Counted from the stretch's first letter, positions 25,811 to 34,374 are shown. The stretch is 44,331 bases of DNA from an uncultured Lactobacillus sp. (GCA_937874185.1 CALNAK010000003.1:1-44331); one strand, 5' to 3'. The notes: a model not told the origin generated them from the sequence alone. Translations and numbers: made by a program.

Positions 25811-25855
25811 AAAAAACGACCCATCTAAAAATTAATTTAGATGAGTCGTTTTTAT
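25811..25855. terminator. Bidirectional terminator between nth and ponA
   Basis: AACGAC and ATCTAAA on the left pair with TTTAGAT and GTCGTT on the right around AATTAA, with one internal mismatch. T runs occur downstream on both strands, serving the two convergent genes. Confidence 0.85.
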
Positions 25856-28315
25856 TTACTGAGTAGTACCAGAGTTTGTTGAAGTTCCGTTGGTTGTTGC
25901 ACCACTGTTAGTAGTAGTTCCACCATTATTATTATTTGTTGTACCACCATTACTGTCGGTACCACCGTTGGAATTATTATTGTTATCAGTAGTTGTACCG
26001 CCACCATTACTATCGGTACCACCATTAGAATTATTATTGTTATCAGTTGTTGTACCACCATTGTTATTGCCGGTAGTATTGTTATTATTATCAGTTGTCG
26101 TACCACCGTTAGAATTTGTGTTATCAGTAGTTTGATTATCTGAACCAGTACCTGAATCAGTGTTGTTCTTATCGGTATTGGTATCATTCTCAGTATCTGA
26201 TGACTCGGAAGTACTACTTGATTGTTGATTAGTTGTTACTTCATTACTGCTTGAGCTAGATGCGCTACTTGCAGTGTAATCTGAATTCTTGTAAGGATTT
26301 GATGGAGCATGTCCCTTAACAAATAGTTCCTTTGTATATGATGATGAACTTGAACTAGGGGATGCAACAGTTGGTGTTGTTGATCCGTTATCTTTGATCA
26401 TCATTGATTCAACTGAATCAGGTTTCTTAAATTTAGGATTACTGTTTGTTTGACTAGCCAAGTAACTCATTTCCGCTTTATAAATTTTACCAGCAATACT
26501 TTGGTTGGCTGCCGAAATACCATTTTCATTTTGTTTATCGTAGCCGGTCCAAACACTGATTGAGTAATTCTTAGTATAACCGTTGTACCATGAATCCATT
26601 GCAGTTCCATTTAAAGCTGGATTTGCGGCAAGTGATTTAGAATCATAGTTAGTTGTACCAGTCTTACCAGCTTGGTTCAATCCGGCAATGTTAGCATAAG
26701 TTGCATAAGTTGCGGGAACACCTTTTAGCATATCAGTAATCATATAAGCTGTTGAATCCTTCATAGCTTCTTTACCAGATTTACCATATGTATGTGTCAA
26801 ACCATCAGCTGTTTCAATCTTAGAGACGTAATATGGCTTGTAATAAGTACCACCATTTGCAAAGGCTGCATAAGCTGAGGCTCCTTGAAGTGATGAAACT
26901 GGGGTACCGATACCATTGGATAGATATTTGATTTCTTTGCTATCAATTCCTAGTTTAGAAGCAAATTGTTTAGCTTGAGTAAATCCAACACTTTCCAAAG
27001 TTCTGATAGCTGGGATATTTCTTGAATTGACCAAGGCCTTTCTCATACTCATTTGGCCTTCATATTGTTCATCCCAATCTTTCAAGGCAATATCAGTTCC
27101 GGCATAAGTATAAGGTGTATCCTCAAGTTGATGATAGGTTGACCAATTGAGATATTCAATTGCTGGAGCATAGTCCAAAATAGGTTTCATTGTAGAACCA
27201 TTACTACGACCAGTTTGGACGGCACGGTTCAAACCAAATTGCACATCGCCTAAGTTTCTACCACCAATCATGGCAACAACTTTACCATTATTAGGATTTA
27301 CAATAGACGAACCAACTTGCATTTTTGAATCAGGGAAGGAAACATAGTTAGAAGAATTAACAATATTATATAGACGCTTTTGAGCATCGTAATCCATATT
27401 AACAGTAATCTTCAAATTATCACGATAGGGGTCGAATCCCTTATTCTTAACTTCTGTGATAGCTTCTTTAATATAAGGATCAGAAATTATCCGTTTCTGG
27501 TTATTACTGTTAGATACTTTCTTATATGGTTGCAATCCAGAAGAAATTGGTGTGTTGATTGCTGTATCAGCTTCGGCCTGTGTAATCTTATTATTATCGT
27601 ACATAGCACGAATAACTAAATCACGACGTTGCTTAGCTTCTGTTGGGTGAGTATATGGATCATAATTACTTGGCGCATTTGGTAAACCAGCAAGCAATGC
27701 CATTTGTGGTAAACTCAATTGTTTGAGAGTCTTACCATAGTAGTATTTAGCACCGGTTTCAACACCATAAATACCATTATTCAAGTAAACTTTATTAATA
27801 TAAAATTCCAAGATTTGTTGCTTAGAAAACTTTTGACTGACCCTCATTGCCAGCCAAGCTTCTTGCATCTTACGTTTGAATGTTTGATCTTTGGTATCGG
27901 TTGAGAAAACTGTTAATTTAACAAGTTGCTGTGTCAAAGTACTTCCACCTTGAAGGGTTCCTTTAGTAACGTTGTTAAAAGCTGATTTAGCAATTCTGAC
28001 AGGATCAATACCTAATGGTTCGTTATAGAAGTTTTTATCTTCAATTGAGACCACGGCATCTTCCATTTGTTGAGGAACTTTGTCGATTGTTACGTAATTT
28101 CTTTTGTTGTCCCCAAGAGATGCAATTTGCTTACCGGTGGAATCAACAATTGTTGAGGACCCACCACTTTGAAGATTCTCTTGACTGACTGTCGGGGCAC
28201 TGAAAGCATAATATACAAAGATGAATAAAAATATTCCTACTAGGACTGCAAAAATGGAAATTAGCCATTTAAAAATATTTTTAAAGGTTAGTACACTGGT
28301 ATTTTTATTCTTCAT
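25856..28315 (-). CDS. ponA: Bifunctional penicillin-binding protein 1A
   Basis: An 819-residue class A PBP that polymerises and cross-links peptidoglycan. A membrane anchor lies at about residues 14-36. The GT51 transglycosylase is shown by VSIEDKNFYNEP and LQGGSTLTQQLVK. The transpeptidase shows GSTMKP (SxxK), NSRNIP (SxN) and GKTGTTN (KTG). The last 170 residues are low complexity: a Ser-rich stretch, then Asn/Gly/Thr blocks such as TTTDNNNNSNGGTDSNGG. The start ATG follows AGGAAGGAG and overlaps recU by 4 bases, so the pair is coupled as in Bacillus. Enzyme assignment is certain; the tail is variable in this family and its role is unknown. Confidence 0.95.
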   Translation of the reverse strand: MKNKNTSVLTFKNIFKWLISIFAVLVGIFLFIFVYYAFSAPTVSQENLQSGGSSTIVDSTGKQIASLGDNKRNYVTIDKVPQQMEDAVVSIEDKNFYNEPLGIDPVRIAKSAFNNVTKGTLQGGSTLTQQLVKLTVFSTDTKDQTFKRKMQEAWLAMRVSQKFSKQQILEFYINKVYLNNGIYGVETGAKYYYGKTLKQLSLPQMALLAGLPNAPSNYDPYTHPTEAKQRRDLVIRAMYDNNKITQAEADTAINTPISSGLQPYKKVSNSNNQKRIISDPYIKEAITEVKNKGFDPYRDNLKITVNMDYDAQKRLYNIVNSSNYVSFPDSKMQVGSSIVNPNNGKVVAMIGGRNLGDVQFGLNRAVQTGRSNGSTMKPILDYAPAIEYLNWSTYHQLEDTPYTYAGTDIALKDWDEQYEGQMSMRKALVNSRNIPAIRTLESVGFTQAKQFASKLGIDSKEIKYLSNGIGTPVSSLQGASAYAAFANGGTYYKPYYVSKIETADGLTHTYGKSGKEAMKDSTAYMITDMLKGVPATYATYANIAGLNQAGKTGTTNYDSKSLAANPALNGTAMDSWYNGYTKNYSISVWTGYDKQNENGISAANQSIAGKIYKAEMSYLASQTNSNPKFKKPDSVESMMIKDNGSTTPTVASPSSSSSSYTKELFVKGHAPSNPYKNSDYTASSASSSSSNEVTTNQQSSSTSESSDTENDTNTDKNNTDSGTGSDNQTTDNTNSNGGTTTDNNNNTTGNNNGGTTTDNNNNSNGGTDSNGGGTTTDNNNNSNGGTDSNGGTTNNNNGGTTTNSGATTNGTSTNSGTTQ
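25925..26110 (-). repeat. 57-bp tandem repeat encoding the PBP1A Asn/Gly/Thr tail
   Basis: A unit of 57 bases (19 codons) recurs at least twice with good identity (for example starting near 25944 and 26001), with more degenerate copies on both sides. The encoded unit is roughly GGTDSNGGGTTTDNNNNSN. Copy number is likely to vary between strains. Confidence 0.75.
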
Positions 28316-28938
28316 TTTTTCTCCTTCCTACTTTCTATTAATTGTTGAACTGCATTAATATAGGGTAAAGTAGGATTGTAGTCTGGTTTTATTTCAATTG
28401 AACAATTAACAATATCTTTTAGTTGAATTGATTTTGGACCATCATTTTTTTGCGCATCCCAATGATCAAAAATATTATCGGCGGGCATTATAAAGTAACG
28501 ATTCAAGAGAACGTACTTTATAATAACAAAACAAATACCGCCTTGTTTTTGACAAAGTTTGAGATGGTCGATCTGATGTTGATGGAAGTTCTTTAATGGA
28601 AAGGTGTTCTTATTCTTAGTTTCCTTAGCTTCGAAATCAACGTAGTAACCATTATATACGCCATTGTAATCTGTGGTAGAGGCCTGTCTAAAATAGGCTT
28701 CCTTAATTACAGCTCGACTTCGTTTGGGATAGTCGACCTTAACGATTTGAATCGGTGTAGGTTTTTTATATATTACCGCTAATTCATGGCTGCGGTAATA
28801 CTTATTACTTTCATTAATCTCTTCCTCAAGGGTCATTCCACGATCACCAAAGATAAGTTTCTTTTTGGCACTGGAATTATCGAGAGAAGGTTGCGATGGC
28901 TTATCAAAGATTCGACCATCTGGGTAGTTTATTTTCAA
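28312..28938 (-). CDS. recU: Holliday junction resolvase RecU
   Basis: A 208-residue RecU-type resolvase that cleaves four-way junctions in recombination and chromosome segregation. Family signatures are GDRGMTLEEEINESNKYYR, LAVIYKKPTPIQIVKVDYP, GVYNGYYVDFEAKETKNK (catalytic acidic/Lys set), and FPLKNFHQHQIDHLK. The start is TTG at 28938 with AGGAG 8 bases upstream; no ATG fits. It precedes ponA with a 4-base overlap, the order seen in Bacillus. A TATAAT on the minus strand at 28961-28966 is the likely operon promoter. High confidence. Confidence 0.94.
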   Translation of the reverse strand: MKINYPDGRIFDKPSQPSLDNSSAKKKLIFGDRGMTLEEEINESNKYYRSHELAVIYKKPTPIQIVKVDYPKRSRAVIKEAYFRQASTTDYNGVYNGYYVDFEAKETKNKNTFPLKNFHQHQIDHLKLCQKQGGICFVIIKYVLLNRYFIMPADNIFDHWDAQKNDGPKSIQLKDIVNCSIEIKPDYNPTLPYINAVQQLIESRKEKK

Positions 28939-28960
28939 AATATCAACTCCTACTGTGCAA

Positions 28961-28966
28961 ATTATA
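28961..28966 (-). promoter_or_regulatory. -10 element of the recU-ponA operon
   Basis: A perfect TATAAT on the minus strand, 23 bases before the recU start. The -35 is not clear. Confidence 0.5.
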
Positions 28967-29003
28967 CCATGATGGCAAAGATATTTTTTAAGGGAGATTC
29001 TTT

Positions 29004-29555
29004 ATGATTAAAAATTTATGGGTAACAGGTTATCGATCTTTTGAACTAAGTATTTTTAAAGATAATGACCCTAAAGCTAAGGTAATTCAAGATTTTTTTG
29101 AAGAAAGAATTACGAATTACGCTGAGGACGGCACTGAATGGATTATTACCGGTGCTCAACTTGGCACAGAACAAATTGTTGGGAAAGCTATACAAGAAGT
29201 CAAGAAAAAAGGCTATAATATTAGACATGCAGTAATGTTGCCTTATGACGAGTTTGGTAATAAGTGGAATGAGAATAATCAGCTATTGTTAAATGTTTTT
29301 TTAAGAAATGCTGACTATGTTAATAAAGTTTCCAATATGAGTTATCATTCAGGTAGGCAATTAAAGGTATGGCAGGATTTTATGCTGAAACATACTGATG
29401 AGGCTCTTATTTTTTACGACCCGGATAGTGGTGGTAAACCTAAGTATGATTACGAAGCAATCAAATCCTATCAAGAACGCGGCAATGACTATCAATTGGA
29501 GTTAATTGATTTTGATTCCATGCAAGATTTTGCTAATATGTTATTTGATAGTTAG
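29004..29555 (+). CDS. ypsA: SLOG-family protein YpsA (DUF1273)
   Basis: A 183-residue protein with a SLOG/Rossmann-like nucleotide-binding pattern: LWVTGYRSFELSIF at the N-terminus, EWIITGAQLGTEQIVGKA, and YNIRHAVMLPYDEFGNKWNE. It is the YpsA family, located upstream of gpsB as in Bacillus, where YpsA has been tied to cell division and stress. The biochemical ligand is not established. RBS GGGAGA precedes the ATG. Divergent from recU over 65 bases. Family assignment is secure, function only suggested. Confidence 0.88.
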   Translation: MIKNLWVTGYRSFELSIFKDNDPKAKVIQDFFEERITNYAEDGTEWIITGAQLGTEQIVGKAIQEVKKKGYNIRHAVMLPYDEFGNKWNENNQLLLNVFLRNADYVNKVSNMSYHSGRQLKVWQDFMLKHTDEALIFYDPDSGGKPKYDYEAIKSYQERGNDYQLELIDFDSMQDFANMLFDS

Positions 29556-29598
29556 ATTAATGCGATTGTTAGAATAATAATTAACACTGGGGTGTTTA

Positions 29599-30252
29599 AT
29601 GATGAACAATATGAACGGAATGAATCAACAACCAAACGGAAATGCTAATGGTAATGATTTTGCATTAAATTATCAACCAAATGACATTTTGCAAAAAGAG
29701 TTCAAAACTAAAATGAGAGGTTATGATCCTACAGAGGTCGATCAATTCCTAGATGGAATTATCAAGGATTATGAAACTCTTACAAATGAAGTCAATCAAT
29801 TAAAATCTGACAATGAACGTTTGTTGCAAGCTCGTGGCACTGGTAATAATACTAATGGTGCAAATTTTCAACAACCTAGACAACAGAACAGAAGACCTCA
29901 AGCAACTAAACCTGCTTCAAGTTCTATTGCCGAGGGTTCTACAAATTACGACATTTTAAAGCGTGTGTCAAATCTTGAAAAACGTGTCTTTGGTCATGAC
30001 TTCGCCAATGGTGTGCCTGAAAATAACGATGCTAAGCAATTTGCTTCAGCTGTTGTTCCCAATAATATGGAAACTGGACACACAGAAATTAACCCACGTA
30101 TGAACGCTCAATCAAACAATAATAATAATTTTAATGGCAATAATAACGGTCAAAATAATAATCAAAACAACCAAAATAATTACCAACCAAATCGTCCAGT
30201 AAATAATTTCAATGGAAATTTAAGTAATAATAACAATTTTAATCAATTTTAG
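29599..30252 (+). CDS. gpsB: GpsB/DivIVA-domain protein with long Asn-rich tail
   Basis: A 217-residue relative of the division and wall-synthesis adaptor GpsB, about twice the usual size of about 100. After an Asn/Met-rich leader, the DivIVA domain is clear at about residues 28-75 (LQKEFKTKMRGYDPTEVDQFLDGIIKDY, then the coiled coil NEVNQLKSDNERL). A linker leads to the usual C-terminal helical segment TNYDILKRVSNLEKRVFG. The final 55 residues are nearly all Asn, Gln, Phe and Gly. In Bacillus and Streptococcus GpsB binds class A PBPs; PBP1A is encoded 1.3 kb away. The ypsA-gpsB-rnpB order matches Bacillus. Two adjacent ATGs follow GGGGTG and either may be used. Confidence 0.9.
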   Translation: MMNNMNGMNQQPNGNANGNDFALNYQPNDILQKEFKTKMRGYDPTEVDQFLDGIIKDYETLTNEVNQLKSDNERLLQARGTGNNTNGANFQQPRQQNRRPQATKPASSSIAEGSTNYDILKRVSNLEKRVFGHDFANGVPENNDAKQFASAVVPNNMETGHTEINPRMNAQSNNNNNFNGNNNGQNNNQNNQNNYQPNRPVNNFNGNLSNNNNFNQF

Positions 30253-30254
30253 TG

Positions 30255-30260
30255 TATACT
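30255..30260 (+). promoter_or_regulatory. -10 element of rnpB
   Basis: TATACT, starting 3 bases after the gpsB stop codon, is correctly placed for initiation at about 30267. The -35 would fall in the AT-rich end of gpsB and is weak. Confidence 0.5.
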
Positions 30261-30267
30261 AATTGAG

Positions 30268-30640
30268 TTGGTAAATTACGAGTAATCGCGGTCTAGTTAT
30301 CTAGGCTGAGGAAAGTCCACGCCCGCGCGAGCTGAGATGCTTGCAGTGTTCGTGCTTGGCCCAATAAGCCAAGGTACCTTATGGTAACGGCGATGAACGC
30401 ACTAAGGCGTTAAGCTATGTGTTATTAGTCTGAAAAGTGCCACAGAGACGTAGTATTGTGAGAAATTGCAATAGTGGAACGAGGTAAACCCCGCGAGTGG
30501 GCAACCCAAACTTTGGTAGGGGCGCTTCATAACGAGAATTGAATCTACTGTGAAGGCTTAATTGTAGATAGATGATTACTAACTGTATTAGATTGCCAAT
30601 CTAGTACATGAACAAAACGTGGCTTATAGGAATTTACTAA
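30268..30640 (+). ncRNA. rnpB: RNase P RNA
   Basis: The catalytic RNA of RNase P, which matures tRNA 5' ends. The conserved GAGGAAAGTCC is near the 5' end (about 30309), followed by conserved core elements and the terminal region with ACAAAACGTGGCTTATAGG. The ends are set by the P1 helix: 30268-30277 pairs along its full length (one G-U) with 30631-30640. The length of about 373 nt and the position after gpsB fit the Bacillus type. A strong terminator follows within 8 bases. Confidence 0.95.
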
Positions 30641-30647
30641 GGCAGAG

Positions 30648-30671
30648 GGACGACTTGTTCGTCCTTTTTTT
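30648..30671 (+). terminator. Intrinsic terminator of rnpB
   Basis: GGACGA (30648-30653) and TCGTCC (30659-30664) around a 5-base loop, then seven T. Confidence 0.85.
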
Positions 30672-30707
30672 ATACAGAAAATTAAAAACTTAACCAAGAG
30701 GGGCAAT

Positions 30708-31826
30708 ATGAAATTAATTGCGACTATGTCAAGCGGCTTTGAATCAGTAACCGCAAAGGAATTGAAAGATTTAGGATATAAGACTCAAACCGAAAATGGT
30801 AAGGTCTACTTTGAAGGTGAATATGAGGACATTGCTAAGGCCAACTTATGGCTTAGAAGTGCTGATCGAATCAAGATTTTGATTGATACTTTTAAGGCTA
30901 CAACCTTTGAAGAATTATTTGATAAAGTCTATGCCATCCAATGGGATGACTGGCTTCCATTGAATGCTAATTTCCCAATCAAGGCAAGAACAGTCAAGTC
31001 ACAATTGCATTCAGAACGTGATATTCAAGCCATCACAAAGAAGGCTATCGTTAATAAGATGGCTGATGCCTTTATGCGTCGTGGTCGTTTACCTGAAACA
31101 GGTTCAAAGTATCAAATTGAAACTAGAATCCATAAAGATGTGGTCGAAGTAACACTTGATACTACTGGTGAATCACTTTACAAGCGTGGTTACCGTACTG
31201 AACACGGTGCTGCTCCTTTGAAGGAAAACTTTGCGGCTGCTATGATTCTTTTGACTGTTTGGCATCCAGAACAAGATCCATTCATGGATCCTACAACTGG
31301 TTCTGGTACTATCGCTATTGAAGCTGCTCGTTGGGCTAAGAATATTGCTCCCGGAAGTCAACGTCATTTCTTATTTGAAGACTTCGATTGGTTTGATGAC
31401 AAAATTCTCCCTAATCTTAAAGAAGAAGCTAAGGCTGGTATTAAGAAGGATATTGATTTAGATATCCGTGCAAGTGATATTGATGGTTCAATGATTGATA
31501 TTGCTAAACTTAATGCCCATGAAGCTGGTGTTTTGCATGATATTACCTTCAAACAAGTTGCTGTTAAAGATTTAAAGATTGAAGGGGACTATGGTACTCT
31601 AATTTCTAACCCTCCTTATGGTCAACGTATGAGTGACATGCCAGGAGTTAGAAAATTGTATAAAGAAATGGGAGAAGCCTTTTCAGCCGCTCCCACATGG
31701 AATAAATATATTTTGACTAGTGATGTTGAATTTGAAAAATATTACGGTCAACTAGCTACTAAAAAACGTAAACTATATAATGGCTCATTAAGAACTGACC
31801 TTTATCAATATTGGGCAAAGCACTAA
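30708..31826 (+). CDS. RlmL/YpsC-family 23S rRNA (guanine-N2) methyltransferase
   Basis: A 372-residue protein. The N-terminal 160 residues form a ferredoxin-like plus THUMP RNA-binding domain (MSSGFESVTAKELKDLGY; VTLDTTGESLYKRGYRTEHG). The methyltransferase domain has the SAM motif DPTTGSGTIAIEAA and the catalytic SNPPYGQRMSD typical of N2-guanine enzymes such as the RlmL N-terminal half. It corresponds to Bacillus ypsC, next to rnpB there as well. GAGGGG precedes the ATG. The stop overlaps the end of the CorA-like gene on the opposite strand by 4 bases, with no clear terminator. Exact target base unproven. Confidence 0.9.
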   Translation: MKLIATMSSGFESVTAKELKDLGYKTQTENGKVYFEGEYEDIAKANLWLRSADRIKILIDTFKATTFEELFDKVYAIQWDDWLPLNANFPIKARTVKSQLHSERDIQAITKKAIVNKMADAFMRRGRLPETGSKYQIETRIHKDVVEVTLDTTGESLYKRGYRTEHGAAPLKENFAAAMILLTVWHPEQDPFMDPTTGSGTIAIEAARWAKNIAPGSQRHFLFEDFDWFDDKILPNLKEEAKAGIKKDIDLDIRASDIDGSMIDIAKLNAHEAGVLHDITFKQVAVKDLKIEGDYGTLISNPPYGQRMSDMPGVRKLYKEMGEAFSAAPTWNKYILTSDVEFEKYYGQLATKKRKLYNGSLRTDLYQYWAKH

Positions 31827-32767
31827 AGACTATCACGTCTGTGTAAATCCCACAGAATTACTAGAATAATAGCTATGGTAATGATTAACGAAAAGACCCA
31901 AGACCATTTTTGGTCAGCAACTGGTAATTTCATATTCATGCCATAGAACCCAGATACGATCGTGGGGATACTGAGAACAATTGTGTAAATTGTCAGTACC
32001 TTCATGGTCGTATTTGTTCTGTTATTTAAAATATTGTTGTAAGTATTAGAAATACGATCAATAATATCAGAACTCAGACTAGCTTGATTTCTCAACTGAT
32101 CAATTTCAATTACGGAATCATGTAAATGTTCATGTGCCGTCCTACTCAAATGTAAATCTTGAACATTTCCGGATGAAATAAGTTCAATCTGATTCAAAAC
32201 AGTTGAGTTGCCATTAATAGCTGTACTCAAGTAAGTTGTCAGATCTTGTAAGTCAGCCAAATCAAGAATTTGAGTTTCTGAAGAATGGCGTCGGCGGATC
32301 ATATGTTGAATCTTATTACGTTTAGCGTCGGTTTCACTGATTTGGTCACTATAATCACTTGAAATTTGATCAAAGGTGTTAAAGATGTATTCCCAGAGAC
32401 AATCAACGATATCTTCCTTAAAGTGACTTTTGGCATAAAGAATATAGTCTTTAACATAGTGTGTGGAGTCGTTGGTAAATAAAAACATTAGATTATCTTT
32501 AATAGCAAAAGAAATTGGCAAAACTCTTTGCGAAATATCACTAGTTTGCTCATTTTCGTTTTGAGCGTTATAGACGATTAAGTATGTTTCACTGATTTCA
32601 TCATACTCAAATCTAGCACGCTCATTTTCATCATCAGCATAATCTAGTATTTCATTAGTTAAATGATAATTTTCAATGAGATTATTTCTGTCAGCGTCAT
32701 TCAAACTATTAGTAGAATGGACGTCAATCAATTTGCTAGTCTGATTTAATACTATTTCATTAATCAT
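31823..32767 (-). CDS. CorA-family magnesium/divalent cation transporter
   Basis: A 314-residue protein. The N-terminal 250 residues are a soluble, helix-rich cytoplasmic funnel. Two membrane segments lie at the C-terminus, with the diagnostic YGMN pore motif between them (SGFYGMNMKLPV) and a short basic tail (WDLHRRDSL). CorA proteins form pentamers that move Mg2+ or related metals. The frame opens earlier at 32782, but AGGAG at that point is the ribosome binding site for the ATG at 32767 (MINEIVLNQ). Metal preference cannot be told. Confidence 0.9.
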   Translation of the reverse strand: MINEIVLNQTSKLIDVHSTNSLNDADRNNLIENYHLTNEILDYADDENERARFEYDEISETYLIVYNAQNENEQTSDISQRVLPISFAIKDNLMFLFTNDSTHYVKDYILYAKSHFKEDIVDCLWEYIFNTFDQISSDYSDQISETDAKRNKIQHMIRRRHSSETQILDLADLQDLTTYLSTAINGNSTVLNQIELISSGNVQDLHLSRTAHEHLHDSVIEIDQLRNQASLSSDIIDRISNTYNNILNNRTNTTMKVLTIYTIVLSIPTIVSGFYGMNMKLPVADQKWSWVFSLIITIAIILVILWDLHRRDSL

Positions 32768-32804
32768 TTTATTTCTCCTCATTAAAGATAATCATACCAA
32801 AAAT

Positions 32805-32845
32805 AAAAAGAGGGTCGAGAATTATTTTTCTCGGTCCCCTTTTTT
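32805..32845 (-). terminator. Terminator of lplA (minus strand)
   Basis: On the minus strand, GGGACCGAGAA pairs with TTCTCGACCC (one bulge), followed by a T-rich run. It sits 18 bases after the lplA stop. The plus strand also has six T after the stem, so it could work both ways. Confidence 0.75.
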
Positions 32846-32862
32846 GAGTTCTAAAAACACTT

Positions 32863-33876
32863 TTATGGAGTAAATAACTTACCAAGGTCTTCCTTAGGAA
32901 TACCCTTGAAATAATCATCCAAATTAAATTTATTTAGAACATTTAAAATTTCATCACGATCGAATTTTACATTTAATAATTTTTGTTTAATATCGGAAAC
33001 ATCCTTCATACCGAAGAAATCACCATAGATTTCAACGTTCTTAACTTTACCGTCATCGATACTGTAACGAACATCAACAGTACCCATATCAAAGTGTTTT
33101 CTTTGTTTAGCAGTGAAGGCAGGGGATTTACCATAAACCCAATCCCAATTGTAATAATATTGTTCTTTAATTTTATCAATTTCTTTTTGTTGATCAGCTG
33201 AAACGATATATTCACGATCTTTGATTTCATCTAAGCTATTAGCATGGAATAATTCCAAAAGCAACTTATCACGGAACTGTTCAGTTGTTAAATCTTGATA
33301 TTCTGGAGCTAGGTAGGGACGTAAGTTAGTTACACGACTTCTGATGGACTTAATACCCTTAGAGGCAATCTTATCCTTTGAAACGTGTAAAGCGTCAGTA
33401 AGTACATCTAAATCGACGTCTAGTGACAAAGTACCATGTGAGAAGGTTTTACCGTTCTTAGAATACATGGCATTACCTGAGAATTTCTTGCCATCAACTA
33501 GTAAATCATTTCTACCGGATACCTCAGCAGTAGTAGCACCCATTTGGTGTAAGGCATCAATAATTGGTTGTGTAAATGACTTGAAATCACCAAAGTTCTT
33601 ATCATCGGAATCAACCATAAAACTGAAGCATAGATTACCGAGATCTTGGTAAACTGCACCACCACCGGAAATACGACGAGTAACAGTAATATTGTGGTCC
33701 TTGATGTAGTCACTGTTGATTTCTTCAATGGTATTTTGGTTCCGACCAACAATAATACATGGTTTTTCAATGTAAAAGAGAACCAAAGGTTCATCAAATT
33801 TCACATTATTCATTAGATATTGTTCAGTAGCTAGATTATCACGAATATCGCGATCCTTCATAACAACATAATACAT
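32863..33876 (-). CDS. lplA: Lipoate-protein ligase A family
   Basis: A 337-residue ligase that attaches lipoate to E2 subunits or GcvH. Signatures are EPLVLFYIEKPCIIVGRNQNTIEEIN, the lipoyl-AMP binding RRISGGGAVYQDLGNLCFSF, and KKFSGNAMYSKNGKTFSHGTL. The C-terminal accessory domain, from about residue 250, is present, so it is the full-length two-domain form. The acceptor proteins are not in the window. RBS GAGGGGG precedes the ATG. A cre-like palindrome lies in the short promoter region. High confidence in family; free lipoate versus other donors not distinguished. Confidence 0.93.
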   Translation of the reverse strand: MYYVVMKDRDIRDNLATEQYLMNNVKFDEPLVLFYIEKPCIIVGRNQNTIEEINSDYIKDHNITVTRRISGGGAVYQDLGNLCFSFMVDSDDKNFGDFKSFTQPIIDALHQMGATTAEVSGRNDLLVDGKKFSGNAMYSKNGKTFSHGTLSLDVDLDVLTDALHVSKDKIASKGIKSIRSRVTNLRPYLAPEYQDLTTEQFRDKLLLELFHANSLDEIKDREYIVSADQQKEIDKIKEQYYYNWDWVYGKSPAFTAKQRKHFDMGTVDVRYSIDDGKVKNVEIYGDFFGMKDVSDIKQKLLNVKFDRDEILNVLNKFNLDDYFKGIPKEDLGKLFTP

Positions 33877-33899
33877 AAAGAAAACCCCCTCACTTTAAT

Positions 33900-33913
33900 T
33901 GGAAACGTTTTTA
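33900..33913. promoter_or_regulatory. cre-like site upstream of lplA
   Basis: TGGAAACGTTTTTA matches 12 of 14 positions of the Gram-positive cre consensus TGWAANCGNTNWCA on the plus strand and has an AAACGTTT palindromic core. On the minus strand it lies just downstream of a TATAAA, where CcpA binding would repress. Unproven. Confidence 0.35.
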
Positions 33914-33941
33914 TAGTAGCACAGTTTGTGAAATATAAAAA

Positions 33942-34346
33942 TCAATTACGGTCATTAGGACGAATTTTTAACAATTCTTGATGAACTAGGGCATGAGCAG
34001 CTCGATTATCCTTATCAGCAATATGTTTGGCAAAATAACTTGGAAATTTATCGAGTGACTCTAGTATTTCATCTAAAATCGATTGGTAATGCTTAGAATA
34101 TTTTTTATCAATACTATCAATGACGATTTGACTGTCTGAGTGAATTAAAATTATTTTATCATTCCAATGATTTTCGATAATTTTCTGGAGAGCAATTTTT
34201 AATGCCAAGAATTCTAAATAATGATTATCATCAAATTTTTCTGGTAGTGCATCTTGATAAATATTTTTATTTACCCTTATTATGTAGGATACAGCGCCAA
34301 GATTAAGATTAGTATTTAATCCGGCGTCGGTGTACAATTTAATCAT
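33942..34346 (-). CDS. RNase H-like (RnhA/reverse-transcriptase-like) protein
   Basis: A 134-residue RNase H fold protein. The four acidic positions are suggested by KLYTDAG, HYLEFLALKIAL, LIHSDSQIVID and ADKDNRAAHALVHQEL. These match the plant-like/YpdQ-type RNase HI family found in Gram-positives, and the short length fits. Activity on RNA-DNA hybrids is likely but not assured, since several Gram-positive members are inactive. It is divergent from the EbsA-like gene with only 28 bases between the starts, so each promoter probably lies inside the other gene. The RBS is poor (AAAGG, distant). Confidence 0.75.
   Translation of the reverse strand: MIKLYTDAGLNTNLNLGAVSYIIRVNKNIYQDALPEKFDDNHYLEFLALKIALQKIIENHWNDKIILIHSDSQIVIDSIDKKYSKHYQSILDEILESLDKFPSYFAKHIADKDNRAAHALVHQELLKIRPNDRN
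34254..34283 (+). promoter_or_regulatory. Candidate promoter of the ebsA-fhs operon, within the rnhA-like gene
   Basis: TTGATA, an 18-base spacer, then TATTAT. It lies antisense inside the RNase H-like gene, about 90 bases upstream of the EbsA-like start. Supported only by consensus match and the lack of room elsewhere. Confidence 0.4.
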
Positions 34347-34374
34347 ATTTACTAGGAACCTTTCAGGAGAGATT

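Noticed and set aside
25925..26110. CRISPR-like regularly spaced repeat
   Set aside because: The 57-bp units are tandem, in frame and coding within ponA; there are no unique spacers and no cas genes.
25890..26135. Plus-strand open frame rich in Val, Leu and Pro opposite the PBP1A tail
   Set aside because: It is the antisense reading of Asn/Gly/Thr codon repeats, with no ribosome binding site and an implausible composition.
31837..31858. Hairpin between rlmL-like and corA-like gene ends as a terminator
   Set aside because: TCTGTG/CACAGA can pair, but no T run follows on either strand and it lies inside the CorA coding region.
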